NCBI GenBank assembly: GCA_037045155.1
Contig: JBAOIG010000003.1
Span: 558,001-622,000, forward strand
DNA length: 64,000 nucleotides
Direction: 5' to 3'
Source: Thermomicrobiales bacterium
GTDB taxonomy: Bacteria; Chloroflexota; Chloroflexia; Thermomicrobiales; CFX8
Below are positions 32,436 through 41,126 of this stretch, in pieces. Within the stretch, counting starts at the first letter, position 1, and every line of letters starts with the position of its first letter. The position numbers and the translations under genes were made by a program. The notes below the pieces were generated by a model, which was given only the letters and a program-made list of their open reading frames with translations, was not told the DNA's origin and did not search any database.

Positions 32436-33899
32436 ATGCAGGAAAGCGGAGCGTCCCAGAATCGCGGTTTCGTTGAGGAGCTGATCGACCAGGAGGATGA
32501 TTTCGACCGCTGGTACGTCGATGTCGTCAAGCGTTCGGAGTTGGCCGACGATGCCCCCGTTCGGGGATGCAAGGTTGTGCGACCGTATGGTTTCGCCCTC
32601 TGGGAGAATTTTCAGGCCGCGCTGGACCGACGCTTCAAGGCGACGGGGGTGCAGAACGCCTATTTCCCGATGCTTATCCCCCAACACATGATGGAACGCG
32701 AGGCCGATCATGTCGAAGGATTTGCGCCAGAGGTCGCCTGGGTCACGCGAGGTGGCAAGAACGAGCTCGAGGAGCCGTTGGCGATTCGGCCGACCTCCGA
32801 GGCGATGATCTGCACGAAGCTCGGTGAGTGGATTCAGTCGTATCGCGACCTGCCGATGTTGGTCAATCAGTGGTGTTCGGTTCTACGCTGGGAGAATCGC
32901 CCGCGGGCGTTCCTCCGAACCAGCGAATTTCTCTGGCAGGAGGGACATACCGCTCACGCCACCGCAACCGAGGCGGAGAATCGGGCGATGATGATGCTCG
33001 ACATCTACCGCGAATTCATCGAGACGGAGCTTGCGATACCGGTCATCCCCGGCGTGAAGAGCGAGAGCGAGAAGTTCGCCGGGGCTGTCCGCACCTACAC
33101 TGTCGAGGCGATGATGGGTGGCAAGCATTGGGCGTTGCAATCCGGCACCTCACACTATCTCGGTGACAACTTCTCGAAAGCGTTCGGTATCGAGTTCCTT
33201 GATTCCGACGGCGAGCGCAAGTTCGCTCACGGCACCAGCTGGGGTCTCAGTCAGCGAACGATCGGCGCAGTGGTGATGGTCCATGGCGACGATGCCGGCC
33301 TGAAGCTGCCACCACGTGTTGCGCCGATCCAGGCCGTGATCGTGCCGATCTGGCGCAAGGATGCGGAACGTGATGCCGTCGAGGAACATGTGACTCGTGT
33401 CGTGGCTGCGCTGGACGGTGTGCGAACATTCGTCGATCGGCGTGACGACAAGACGCCGGGGTGGAAGTTCAATGAGTGGGAGCTTCGTGGCGTGCCTCTG
33501 CGGGTTGAGGTTGGTCCGCGGGATGTTCAAAACGGCAATGCTGTCGTGGTTCGGCGGGACACGCGCGAAAAGCAGGTCGTCTCCCTCGAATTGCTGGGCG
33601 ACGTAGTCCCCAGTCTGTTGGAGACAATTCAAGCCGACTTGTACGCGGCGGCGCTCAAGCGTCAGACCGAGCGGACGGTCGAGGTCATGTCACTCAGCGA
33701 ACTGTATGAACGGGCCGCGACGAATGCCGGTTTTTCGGTTGCTGCCTGGTGTGGCGACGAGGCTTGCGAAGCGACAATCAAGGAAGCGTCGAAGGCCACG
33801 ATCCGTTGCCTGCCGTTGGACCAGCCGGCCGAGATCGGCCAATGCATTGTCTGCGGCCGGCCGGGCAAAGCCCAAGCCATTTTCGCCCGCGCGTATTGA
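32436..33899 (+). CDS. proS: prolyl-tRNA synthetase, archaeal/eukaryotic type
   Basis: A 487-residue class II synthetase that charges tRNA-Pro. The core is QEDDFDRWYVDVVKRSELAD, then GCKVVRPYGFALWE, PLAIRPTSEAMICTK (motif 2), LRWENRPRAFLRTSEFLWQE, QSGTSHYLGDNFSKAFGI and HGTSWGLSQRTIGAVVM (motif 3). It lacks the editing insertion of the bacterial E. coli type. The C-terminal part has the cysteine set CGDEACE and CIVCGRPGKAQ found in archaeal-type enzymes, and ends in a Tyr. The start is the ATG at 32436, with GAGG 6 nt upstream; an ATG at 32424 is the alternative. Confidence 0.94.
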   Translation: MQESGASQNRGFVEELIDQEDDFDRWYVDVVKRSELADDAPVRGCKVVRPYGFALWENFQAALDRRFKATGVQNAYFPMLIPQHMMEREADHVEGFAPEVAWVTRGGKNELEEPLAIRPTSEAMICTKLGEWIQSYRDLPMLVNQWCSVLRWENRPRAFLRTSEFLWQEGHTAHATATEAENRAMMMLDIYREFIETELAIPVIPGVKSESEKFAGAVRTYTVEAMMGGKHWALQSGTSHYLGDNFSKAFGIEFLDSDGERKFAHGTSWGLSQRTIGAVVMVHGDDAGLKLPPRVAPIQAVIVPIWRKDAERDAVEEHVTRVVAALDGVRTFVDRRDDKTPGWKFNEWELRGVPLRVEVGPRDVQNGNAVVVRRDTREKQVVSLELLGDVVPSLLETIQADLYAAALKRQTERTVEVMSLSELYERAATNAGFSVAAWCGDEACEATIKEASKATIRCLPLDQPAEIGQCIVCGRPGKAQAIFARAY

Positions 33900-33937
33900 T
33901 CAGCTCGAGTTGACAGAATGACAGTGCGTTCGGCGCA

Positions 33938-34261
33938 CTACGACTCTTCGTCCTCGAGAAGATCCATCAGGTCGTCGTCATCGCCAAGCAGCAATCGCGT
34001 GTAGGGGTTCGCCTCGGCGCGATAGGTGACGGCTTCTTCGCGCAACCTGCTCGATGAAGCGTCGATGCTGCTGACCCGCAGCTCAGCGGCATCGAGCATC
34101 TGGCTACATGAGGCTGCCAGCCGGACCGCCTCCTCGTAGGCGTCAATGGCGTCGGAGAGTGTCAGGTTCTCCTCCTCCAGCCGCCGCACCGCTTGTTGTA
34201 GCTGGTCCAGCCGTGCTTCGAACTCGCGCACAGGCGCGATAGCCCGGTCGTCGTCGATCAT
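33938..34261 (-). CDS. xseB: exodeoxyribonuclease VII small subunit
   Basis: A 107-residue helical subunit. The family core is FEARLDQLQQAVRRLEEENL and LSDAIDAYEEAVRLAASC, predicted as a coiled-coil hairpin that binds XseA. The tail is acidic (GDDDDLMDLLEDEES). The ATG overlaps the xseA stop (ATGA on the minus strand). A small hairpin (AGTGCG/CGCACT at 33923-33939) at the stop codon may end the long leftward operon. Confidence 0.9.
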   Translation of the reverse strand: MIDDDRAIAPVREFEARLDQLQQAVRRLEEENLTLSDAIDAYEEAVRLAASCSQMLDAAELRVSSIDASSSRLREEAVTYRAEANPYTRLLLGDDDDLMDLLEDEES

Positions 34262-35463
34262 TCTTGCTCCTGTCGTACCGTCGCTCGAGCTCGGCCATCC
34301 TGAAATGCGATCTCAACCTGTGCCGCCTCGATCGCGCCGCTCGCCGTGGTCACCCGCCGTTCCTCGCCCGCTGTGCGCGTCGATACGATCGCGTAGCCGC
34401 GGCGCATGATTGAGCGTGGGTCGAGCAGCGCGGCGGTCGTGTCGAGGCTAGCAACCTCTCGGCGGAAGGCGGAGAGCAGGCGAGGCACGATTCTATGTGC
34501 GTCGCCGATGGTGTTGTCGACTTGTTGTCTGGCACGGTCGATCGAACGCATCGGACTTCGATGGTGAGTTGCGGTCAACCCGCGTTGGACCTGCTCTCGA
34601 TCGGCGCGGATCACTTCACGAACAGACGATTGCGCCTGGGTGAGGGCGAACCCGAGTCGTACCACGATCTCCGCCGAGTCTGGCACGCATAGTTCAGCGG
34701 CGGCGCTCGGAGTCGGAGCCCGCAGGTCAGCGACAAGGTCCGTGATGCACGTGTCGGTTTCGTGGCCAACGGCGCTGACAACCGGCGCACGAGTGGTAAA
34801 GATTGCGCGCGCCAGTCCCTCGTCGTTGAATGCCGCGAGATCCTCGGCTGAACCTCCGCCTCGCCCGATGATGATGACGTCGCAGCGATTCGTATCATCG
34901 AGCGCGCGAAGGCTCCGCGTGAGCTCGGCCGGAGCATCAGGCCCCTGGACGATGCTGGGCGCGAGAATCAGCTCAACAATGGGAAACCGCCGAGTGACAA
35001 CGTTCTGGATATCGTGCCAGACGGCGCCCTGTGCCGAGGTGACGACACCGATCGTCGCTGGCATCTTCGGAATCGGTCGTTTGCGCTCGACATTGAAGAG
35101 GCCTTCTGCCTCGAGTCTGCGCCGGGTCTCCTCGAACTGTAGTTGTAGAACGCCGACGCCGACCGGCGCGACGTTATCCACCATCAGCTGATATTGCCCG
35201 CGGGCCTCGTAGATGGTGATGCGACCGTGGGCGAGAACCTCTTCGCCGACTCGCGGCATCGCCAGAACACTGCGCTGGGTTCCGCGGAACAGGACACAGC
35301 TGATCTGAATCTCGTCCGCGCTGAGGTTGAAGTAGACATGCCCAGCGGCCGAGCGGGTCATGGTCGTGACCTCACCGCGAATCCACACATCGGTGAGAAC
35401 CGGGTCGAACTCGATGAGATCCTTCAGGTAGGCAGTAGCTTCGGCAACCGTCAGGATCCGCAC
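34258..35463 (-). CDS. xseA: exodeoxyribonuclease VII large subunit
   Basis: A 401-residue catalytic subunit of ExoVII, which degrades single-stranded DNA to oligonucleotides. The N-terminal OB fold has LTVAEATAYLKDLIEFDPVL and DVWIRGEVTTMTRSAAGHVY. The catalytic domain shows IGVVTSAQGAVWHDI, IIIGRGGGSAEDLAAFNDE and APVVSAVGHETDTCITDLVA (GHETD motif), followed by a coiled-coil helix region. The GTG at 35463 gives a product aligned with the family start; a TTG at 35520 inside accB is an alternative. Translationally coupled to xseB. Confidence 0.93.
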   Translation of the reverse strand: MRILTVAEATAYLKDLIEFDPVLTDVWIRGEVTTMTRSAAGHVYFNLSADEIQISCVLFRGTQRSVLAMPRVGEEVLAHGRITIYEARGQYQLMVDNVAPVGVGVLQLQFEETRRRLEAEGLFNVERKRPIPKMPATIGVVTSAQGAVWHDIQNVVTRRFPIVELILAPSIVQGPDAPAELTRSLRALDDTNRCDVIIIGRGGGSAEDLAAFNDEGLARAIFTTRAPVVSAVGHETDTCITDLVADLRAPTPSAAAELCVPDSAEIVVRLGFALTQAQSSVREVIRADREQVQRGLTATHHRSPMRSIDRARQQVDNTIGDAHRIVPRLLSAFRREVASLDTTAALLDPRSIMRRGYAIVSTRTAGEERRVTTASGAIEAAQVEIAFQDGRARATVRQEQE

Positions 35464-35473
35464 GCTGCCCGTC

Positions 35474-35971
35474 TCAGACGCCGTCGGGACGGATCTTAAC
35501 GAGAGGACTCCCGTATTCAACTGCCTGCGCGTTGCCCGCTATGACCTCGATGACCGTTCCCGCCCGATCAGCGGCGATCTCATTCATGATCTTCATCGCC
35601 TCGATGATCCCGATCGTCTGGCCCTCCTCAACCCTGTCGCCTGACTGGACGAAGGGCGGCTCGTTGGGAGCAGACGCGACGTAGAACGTCCCGATCATCG
35701 GCGCGGTGATCGTGTGGTGCTCATCCGGGTTCGGCTGCATGTGTTCAGCGTGGGAGATATCGACAATCTGCTGCGTGAGATTGCCCGGCACTCTCGCGCT
35801 TTTCACCTGTCCCGCTCGCAACTTGAGACGCAGGTCTCGGTAATCGAGATCGAGCCGCTGGATATTGCCGGATCGCATCATTCCGATGAGTGACTGGACG
35901 AGAGTTGCCAAGTCATCTGAACCCAACGTTTCATCATGGCCGTTGTGTTGAGTCTCGCTGTCATCGTTCAT
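35474..35971 (-). CDS. accB: biotin carboxyl carrier protein of acetyl-CoA carboxylase
   Basis: A 165-residue BCCP. The N-terminal region resembles the AccB dimerisation segment (LVQSLIGMMRSGNIQRLDLD, LRLKLRAGQ), followed by a linker and the biotinyl domain from about residue 88. The biotinylation site is the Lys in GIIEAMKIMNEIAAD, about 35 residues from the end, in the canonical position. In most bacteria accC follows; here xseA does. The start is the ATG at 35971, with AGGAG upstream. The gap to efp is 12 nt. Confidence 0.93.
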   Translation of the reverse strand: MNDDSETQHNGHDETLGSDDLATLVQSLIGMMRSGNIQRLDLDYRDLRLKLRAGQVKSARVPGNLTQQIVDISHAEHMQPNPDEHHTITAPMIGTFYVASAPNEPPFVQSGDRVEEGQTIGIIEAMKIMNEIAADRAGTVIEVIAGNAQAVEYGSPLVKIRPDGV

Positions 35972-35983
35972 GCAGCTGCTCTC

Positions 35984-36544
35984 CTACGTGACGCGTTCGA
36001 GATACTCGCCGGTGCGGGTGTCAATCTTCAGTGTATCGCCCTCGTTAATAAAGAGTGGAACATTCACAACGACGCCGGTCTCGAGGGTGGCTGGCTTGTT
36101 GCCGCCCGTTGCGGTATCCCCACGAAATCCCGGATCGGTCTGAGTGACGACCAGCTCGACGGTGATCGGCATCTCGATGTCGATTGCCTCTTCCTGGTAC
36201 GTCATAAGATCGATCGTGTCCTGTTCCTTGAGATAGTTGACTGCGTCGCCCAGCGTTTCCTTTGTGAGCGAGAGCTGCTCGAAGCTGTCGAGATCCATGA
36301 AGATGTACGTGTCGTCTTCCAGATACAGATATTGCACACGTTGCCGCTCGAGACGGACGAGTGGGAAGCGGCTCCCCGCCTGAAATGTCTGCTGCGTCGT
36401 AGAGCCCGTCCGCAGATTCCGCATCGTCAGCCGGACGAACGCGCTGCCACGACCCTGCTTCACGTGTTGGTAATCGATGATTCGCTGCAATGTTCCGTCG
36501 TGCTCGATGATGAGTCCCTTGCGGAGGTCACCGGTATCGATCAT
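35984..36544 (-). CDS. efp: translation elongation factor P
   Basis: A 186-residue factor that rescues ribosomes stalled at polyproline. The N-terminal domain has MIDTGDLRKGLIIEHDG and the loop HVKQGRGSAFVRLTMRNLRTG minus its ends. The residue at the loop tip is Arg where E. coli has the beta-lysylated Lys34. The OB domains include TYQEEAIDIEMPITVELVV and the C-terminal GDTLKIDTRTGEYLERV, a signature near the end of EF-P. The ATG at 36544 has AGGAG about 10 nt upstream; earlier in-frame codons run into pepP. No EF-P modification gene is visible nearby. Confidence 0.95.
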   Translation of the reverse strand: MIDTGDLRKGLIIEHDGTLQRIIDYQHVKQGRGSAFVRLTMRNLRTGSTTQQTFQAGSRFPLVRLERQRVQYLYLEDDTYIFMDLDSFEQLSLTKETLGDAVNYLKEQDTIDLMTYQEEAIDIEMPITVELVVTQTDPGFRGDTATGGNKPATLETGVVVNVPLFINEGDTLKIDTRTGEYLERVT

Positions 36545-36561
36545 CGTGGTCGATCTCCTGA

Positions 36562-37674
36562 CTAGCGATCTGGGATCGCCATCTTCGACGCCGAGGTCAG
36601 GACCTCGACCCCGTCTTCGGTAAGGAGCACAACGTCCTCGACGCGGACGCCGCCCCATTCGGGCAGATAGACTCCTGGTTCGATGGTGATGACGTTGCCG
36701 GCCCGCAGGGTGTCGGTTGAATCGCGGCTGGCCGACGGCGCCTCGTGGACGCGCACTCCGACTCCATGGCCGAGACCATGGCTGAATGCATCGCCGAACC
36801 CTCGGCTAGCGATGTAATCGCGAGCTGCCGCATCCATCTCCTTGCCCGTCATCCCGACATGGATGCGTTCGATCACTTCCTCTACCGCACGCGCAACGAT
36901 CGGGTAGACCTCCCGAAGTCGCTCGTTCGGTTCACCCACCCAGACCGTCCGGGTTAGATCAGCACAGTAACCCATGTACCGTGCTCCCATGTCGATGACA
37001 ATTGGCTCGCCATCGCGGATGACACGGTTCCCGGGCTCGTGATGTGGACGCGCGGCGTTGGTTCCGGCGGCGACGATAGTAGGGAACGACGGACCTTCGG
37101 CACCCAGCTCGACGAACGCAACATGGATCTTCCAGGCGATTTCGTGCTCGGTTTGTCCAGCCTTGATCGTCGACGCAACGCGGTCAAACGCTTCGTTGGT
37201 GATCTCGAACGCCTTGCGCAGCAGCTCGATCTCTCCCGCGGACTTCACTGCCCGATACGCCTCGACTAATCCGTCCGCCTCGATCCACTCTACGTCGTGG
37301 GTCGCCGCAGAGAGCTGCTCGCTGATTCCGCGAAAAACGCCCTCAAGCATTGCCTGGCTTTCATAACCAATGCGTCTGGCGCCGGAGTTCTGGATGACTT
37401 CGGCGTCGGCGCGAGACCAGCCACCCTCACGCTGGACGACCCGGACGTGGGGCGCCTGAGCCTGAGCCTGGGTCACGTTCACCGAGCCGGTGACGAGCAC
37501 AGCCTCACCAGGGGTCACAAGGAGGTGACCGGAGGACTCATTCGGCGCGGTGTCTTCCCCGGTGAATCCGGTCAGGTAAACCCTGTTTGACGGATGGGTG
37601 ATCAGTATCCCGTCGAGTCCGCGGTTCGCGAGCTCTTCTCGCACCGCGTCGATCCGATGGCTGGCGTCATTCAT
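36562..37674 (-). CDS. pepP: Xaa-Pro aminopeptidase (M24 family)
   Basis: A 370-residue metallopeptidase that removes N-terminal residues ahead of proline. An N-terminal creatinase-like domain (VREELANRGLDGILI, NRVYLTGFTGED) precedes the pita-bread domain. The latter has IVIDMGARYMGYCADLTRTV (two Asp ligands), FSHGLGHGVGVRVHEAP (His), NVITIEPGVYLPEWGGVRVED minus its ends (Glu) and the final Glu in VRVED. The start is the ATG at 37674 with GGGAG 10 nt upstream, overlapping the aroQ end by 8 nt. The aroQ-pepP-efp-accB order is widely conserved in Gram-positive bacteria. Confidence 0.93.
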   Translation of the reverse strand: MNDASHRIDAVREELANRGLDGILITHPSNRVYLTGFTGEDTAPNESSGHLLVTPGEAVLVTGSVNVTQAQAQAPHVRVVQREGGWSRADAEVIQNSGARRIGYESQAMLEGVFRGISEQLSAATHDVEWIEADGLVEAYRAVKSAGEIELLRKAFEITNEAFDRVASTIKAGQTEHEIAWKIHVAFVELGAEGPSFPTIVAAGTNAARPHHEPGNRVIRDGEPIVIDMGARYMGYCADLTRTVWVGEPNERLREVYPIVARAVEEVIERIHVGMTGKEMDAAARDYIASRGFGDAFSHGLGHGVGVRVHEAPSASRDSTDTLRAGNVITIEPGVYLPEWGGVRVEDVVLLTEDGVEVLTSASKMAIPDR

Positions 37675-38146
37675 CCGTTGGTTCTCCCTCTGCGTCGATA
37701 GCATCCATCAGGTAGCGAAGCGATAGCTCGTAGCCAGCGGAGCCCAATCCGGCAATCGTCCCACCCGCGACGGCCGAGATCACTGAATGATGCCGGAACG
37801 GCTCGCGCGCGGCGATATTCGACAGATGCACCTCGATAGCCGGGGAGGGAACCGCCGCGATCGCGTCTCGCAGCGCAATACTGTAATGCGTCAGCGCACC
37901 CGGGTTGATGATAATACCAGAGGCAACCCATCCATACCGTTGAATCTGATCCACCAGCGCGCCTTCATAATTTGACTGACTGATGACGATCTCGAATCCG
38001 CGGGCGCTTGCGAGATCCGTCAGGCGTTGGTCGATCTCATCGAGGGTCGTCGAGCCATAGATTCCCGGTTCGCGCCGGCCAAGGAGATTGAGGTTAGGCC
38101 CATGTAGAACCAGGATGAGCCGGCGTCGGACGATCGAGTCGCTCAT
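37667..38146 (-). CDS. aroQ: 3-dehydroquinate dehydratase, type II
   Basis: A 159-residue shikimate-pathway enzyme that converts 3-dehydroquinate to 3-dehydroshikimate. The signature LVLHGPNLNLLGRREPGIYG (about 11-30) contains the catalytic Tyr and Arg region. Next are SNYEGALVDQIQ, IIINPGALTHYSIALRDAI and AIEVHLSNIAAREPFRHHS (catalytic His). The ATG at 38146 has GAGG 9 nt upstream and is preferred over the ATG at 38155. The start overlaps the GH18 gene stop. Confidence 0.96.
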   Translation of the reverse strand: MSDSIVRRRLILVLHGPNLNLLGRREPGIYGSTTLDEIDQRLTDLASARGFEIVISQSNYEGALVDQIQRYGWVASGIIINPGALTHYSIALRDAIAAVPSPAIEVHLSNIAAREPFRHHSVISAVAGGTIAGLGSAGYELSLRYLMDAIDAEGEPTDE

Positions 38147-39792
38147 CGAACCCATCCTCGTTGACGTAACATCTCGTTGCCAAGCAGCCCCAGCAACACT
38201 TCGTCCTTTGTGCCGGCGTATTCCGGGTGATACTCGAATCTGGCACGCTCGAAATACTGGACGACATATGTCTTGCCGTCCTCAGGATTTCGCTCGCGCA
38301 TGGTCTCGCTGATTGGAAAGCCAAACGACATCAGCCCGCCATTACTCCGCCAGTAGGAAACAAACTCGGCGCCCATGTTATGGCCAGTCTCCGGAAAATA
38401 CGTTAGCCCCGGCTTTGCCACGGTAGCGGACGCCCAGGGGTCGATATCCCGCCGCGCAAGCGCCCAGCGACCCATGTGTCCGAGCAACACCTCGAACTCG
38501 GTGCCGGCGAACTCCGGGTGATACTCAAATCGCGCGCGCTCGAAATACTGCACGGAGTAGCGCTTGCCAACAAGCGGATCGTACTCGGTGAATTCTTCCG
38601 TCTTTGGATAGCCAAACCGGGCCAGCCCGCCGTTCTCTCGCCAATAGGCGAGGAACCCGTAGGCGAGGCTGTGCCCGGTCTCTGAGAAATAGATGCGATT
38701 GGCGGTATCGGGGAATGGCGAGATACGGGCGGCCGGGGTTGCCAGGCTGTTGACGACATACCAACTGGCTGGATCCTCGTGGCCGAGCCGCCATGTTGCA
38801 AACCCGGCAATTTCTTTGTCGAGCACGAGATTGATCTTCGCCTCGAAGCTGGCTGCGTTCTCGTACCAGACCATGTGCTCGTCGCCGCTGTCGTCACGAT
38901 ACCGAATCCAGGGTGCTTCCTGCTTGTTGTCGTAGCCACTTTCCGCGCCGTCTCGTAAAGCGATCTGGGAGGCTCGCGGGAAGCTGACTGATTTGGCGGG
39001 TGGCCCCTTGGTCGTATTCCAGTCATAGCCGTAGAACGGAATCCCGAGCAGAATCCGATTGTCCGGCATTTGCTTCTTCGCATAGGTCACAACATCTCGA
39101 ACCCACCAGATCGGCGCGACGGGCGCCGGGTCAGGCCGGCCTGCGTATCCCCAGTCATAGGCCATGATCGCGACGTAGTCATTGACGGCCGCCAGCGCCT
39201 TGTAGTCGTAGACACCACCCCACACTGAGGGGGCATCGCTTGTTCTAGCGATGACGGCCTGGCTCACGATCCAGCCGCGTGGTTTGAATGACAAGTTCAG
39301 CCGGCGCATGAAATCGGTTAGCGCATCCCGATCAGTCTGATTGAGCGCCTCGAAGTCGATGTGAATGCCGTCGTACCCATTTGTGGCAACGACGTCGGCG
39401 AGCGCGGCGACGATCGCGTCACGCTTGCCCGCCGTGTCAATCTGCTTGGAGAACTCGTCCCAACGAGCCTCGTTCTGAATGAGCGGCACGATCTTCTTGC
39501 CGTGCGCCTGCACGAACGCGGTCACGGCCGGCTCCGAGAAATCCTTGATCGAGCCGTTGGGAGTCAGATGATAGAAATACGGCGACACGACATCGATCTG
39601 CTCGATGTTCTGCTCGAGCGATGCTCGGGATGTCGGGTCGTTTCCGACGTAATATGCCCATTTCGTGACATCGCGCGCTCTCGCGACGTTTTGGTCACGG
39701 CTCGTGGCGACCAGACTGGCGGCGATTCCGAGCAGGAGGACAGTCGCGATGACTGCGGCAAGTCGGTCTCTCGTTCGGCGCTTCAGCTTCAT
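38143..39792 (-). CDS. secreted GH18-family glycoside hydrolase with two C-terminal LGFP-like repeats
   Basis: A 549-residue exported protein. An N-terminal signal anchor (LAAVIATVLLLGIAASLVA, 11-29) precedes a GH18 TIM barrel (about 42-345). The catalytic DxxDxDxE-type motif is YDGIHIDFEAL, with Glu148 as acid/base. The barrel resembles spore-germination SleL/YaaH-type hydrolases. Two tandem units of about 78 residues follow, at 368-445 and 465-542. Each runs YFxETGH, then YWRxNGGL, then FGYP or FGFP, then YFERARFEYHPExAGT, then EVLLG. They are reminiscent of actinobacterial LGFP cell-wall repeats. A role in peptidoglycan or chitin turnover is inferred. The ATG overlaps the upstream stop by 4 nt. 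Confidence 0.87.
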   Translation of the reverse strand: MKLKRRTRDRLAAVIATVLLLGIAASLVATSRDQNVARARDVTKWAYYVGNDPTSRASLEQNIEQIDVVSPYFYHLTPNGSIKDFSEPAVTAFVQAHGKKIVPLIQNEARWDEFSKQIDTAGKRDAIVAALADVVATNGYDGIHIDFEALNQTDRDALTDFMRRLNLSFKPRGWIVSQAVIARTSDAPSVWGGVYDYKALAAVNDYVAIMAYDWGYAGRPDPAPVAPIWWVRDVVTYAKKQMPDNRILLGIPFYGYDWNTTKGPPAKSVSFPRASQIALRDGAESGYDNKQEAPWIRYRDDSGDEHMVWYENAASFEAKINLVLDKEIAGFATWRLGHEDPASWYVVNSLATPAARISPFPDTANRIYFSETGHSLAYGFLAYWRENGGLARFGYPKTEEFTEYDPLVGKRYSVQYFERARFEYHPEFAGTEFEVLLGHMGRWALARRDIDPWASATVAKPGLTYFPETGHNMGAEFVSYWRSNGGLMSFGFPISETMRERNPEDGKTYVVQYFERARFEYHPEYAGTKDEVLLGLLGNEMLRQRGWVR

Positions 39793-41090
39793 CCTGCCGT
39801 CGCCGTCTCACCTTGAACGGCCGAGATATATACCCACATCGGGAACGCCGTCCCGTCATCTGACACTGCCGTGCCGTTGAACACCATGATCGGCATCAGG
39901 AATTCGCCGTTGTTACCTGCGCCAACCGAATAGGCAATCCCGATGCTTTCGACGGTGAACGTCGCGGTGACAGCGCCCGAGCCGGGAACACCGCTCATGT
40001 CAGCTTCAATCGCCCCATGTCCGGCGAGAACCTGGTTCCAGACTTCGGAAAGCGAGCGCATGCCGTATTCGGATGCGATGTAATCCGCGGGCCATTGGAT
40101 GTTCGCTTCCCGGACTACGCCGTTTCCGGTGACGGTTATCGCCGCGGATGGGGACGCCGCCAGCAGAGGCGCAGGGTTGGATGGCTGTACGAGGACGACC
40201 GCCAGGTCCGAGCCGTCGTTTCTTCCGATGATGTGTCCTCCGCCAACACCAGAGCTGACCAATCCACTCGACGATAGCCAGCTTTCCGCTGCCGCGATCA
40301 AGGTTGCGTCATTGGCCAGCGCCGCCGAGGCTGTCGAGGAGTCACTGTACTGGATGACGCGCGACCGGACCGACAGCGATTTGCCAGAACCAGATACATG
40401 GAATGCGCCGTTCCCGGAGCTTTGAACCTCTCCGGATACGCCGAGCTGCGCGGCCATTGCCGATACGTCATCGACAGTGTAGTCAGGCCAGATGAACTTG
40501 AAGACCGTTCCGGTCTCCGGCGCGGAGACGGACGACTTGTCAAGGACGTACGTCAGTGAGAGCCGCCGGGATAGTCCGCCACTGACGATCTGGGCCGGCG
40601 GCAATGCGCCAAAGTCGCCGATAAGCGGAACCACCGTTGGTTCGGGCGCCGAAGGCTCCGTTGCCGGTTCCTGAGTCGGTTCGGCGGTTTCTTCGGTCGG
40701 GTCAGGTGATGCCGTGTCGGTTGGTTTCGCGCTCTGGTCGTTCGAGGCTGGTGTCCCCACCTTCGCCGTCGACGTGGCGCCAGCGATGGCTACCTGGGGA
40801 GTCGTCGGGTTCAGCGACGCGGTCGGGCTGCCGCCGATCTGGCGGAGCGACGCCGACGTCGATGGATCCGATGCCTGAGATGGCGCGTCGTTGCCTCGCC
40901 CGGTCAACAACATGACGCCAACGAATGTGAAGGCCGCGACAAAGAAGAGAATAGCGATCAACGCATTACGTTGCGACGCGTCGCGGGTCGCCCGGCCCGG
41001 CTCTTGCCGGCGGGCGTCATACGTGCGGCGATCTCGCAACCCGATCTTTCCTTTCCCACCCGCCCTCGCGGGTGCTCTCCCGGCATACAT
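39789..41090 (-). CDS. membrane-anchored extracellular protein of unknown function
   Basis: A protein of up to 433 residues. A basic cytoplasmic N-terminus is followed by one membrane helix (ALIAILFFVAAFTFVGVMLL, about 44-63). A Ser/Thr/Pro/Glu-rich extracellular linker (about 70-165, for example TEETAEPTQEPATEPSAPEP) and a beta-rich globular domain to the end follow. I do not recognise the domain. The ATG at 41090 has a poor ribosome site; a TTG at about 41041, with AGGAAAG upstream, would shorten it by 16 residues. Coupling to the GH18 gene (4-nt overlap) suggests a joint envelope role. Confidence 0.7.
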   Translation of the reverse strand: MYAGRAPARAGGKGKIGLRDRRTYDARRQEPGRATRDASQRNALIAILFFVAAFTFVGVMLLTGRGNDAPSQASDPSTSASLRQIGGSPTASLNPTTPQVAIAGATSTAKVGTPASNDQSAKPTDTASPDPTEETAEPTQEPATEPSAPEPTVVPLIGDFGALPPAQIVSGGLSRRLSLTYVLDKSSVSAPETGTVFKFIWPDYTVDDVSAMAAQLGVSGEVQSSGNGAFHVSGSGKSLSVRSRVIQYSDSSTASAALANDATLIAAAESWLSSSGLVSSGVGGGHIIGRNDGSDLAVVLVQPSNPAPLLAASPSAAITVTGNGVVREANIQWPADYIASEYGMRSLSEVWNQVLAGHGAIEADMSGVPGSGAVTATFTVESIGIAYSVGAGNNGEFLMPIMVFNGTAVSDDGTAFPMWVYISAVQGETATAG

Positions 41091-41126
41091 GCCTCGAGAG
41101 AGTCAGACTGGACGCGATTCGAAAGC

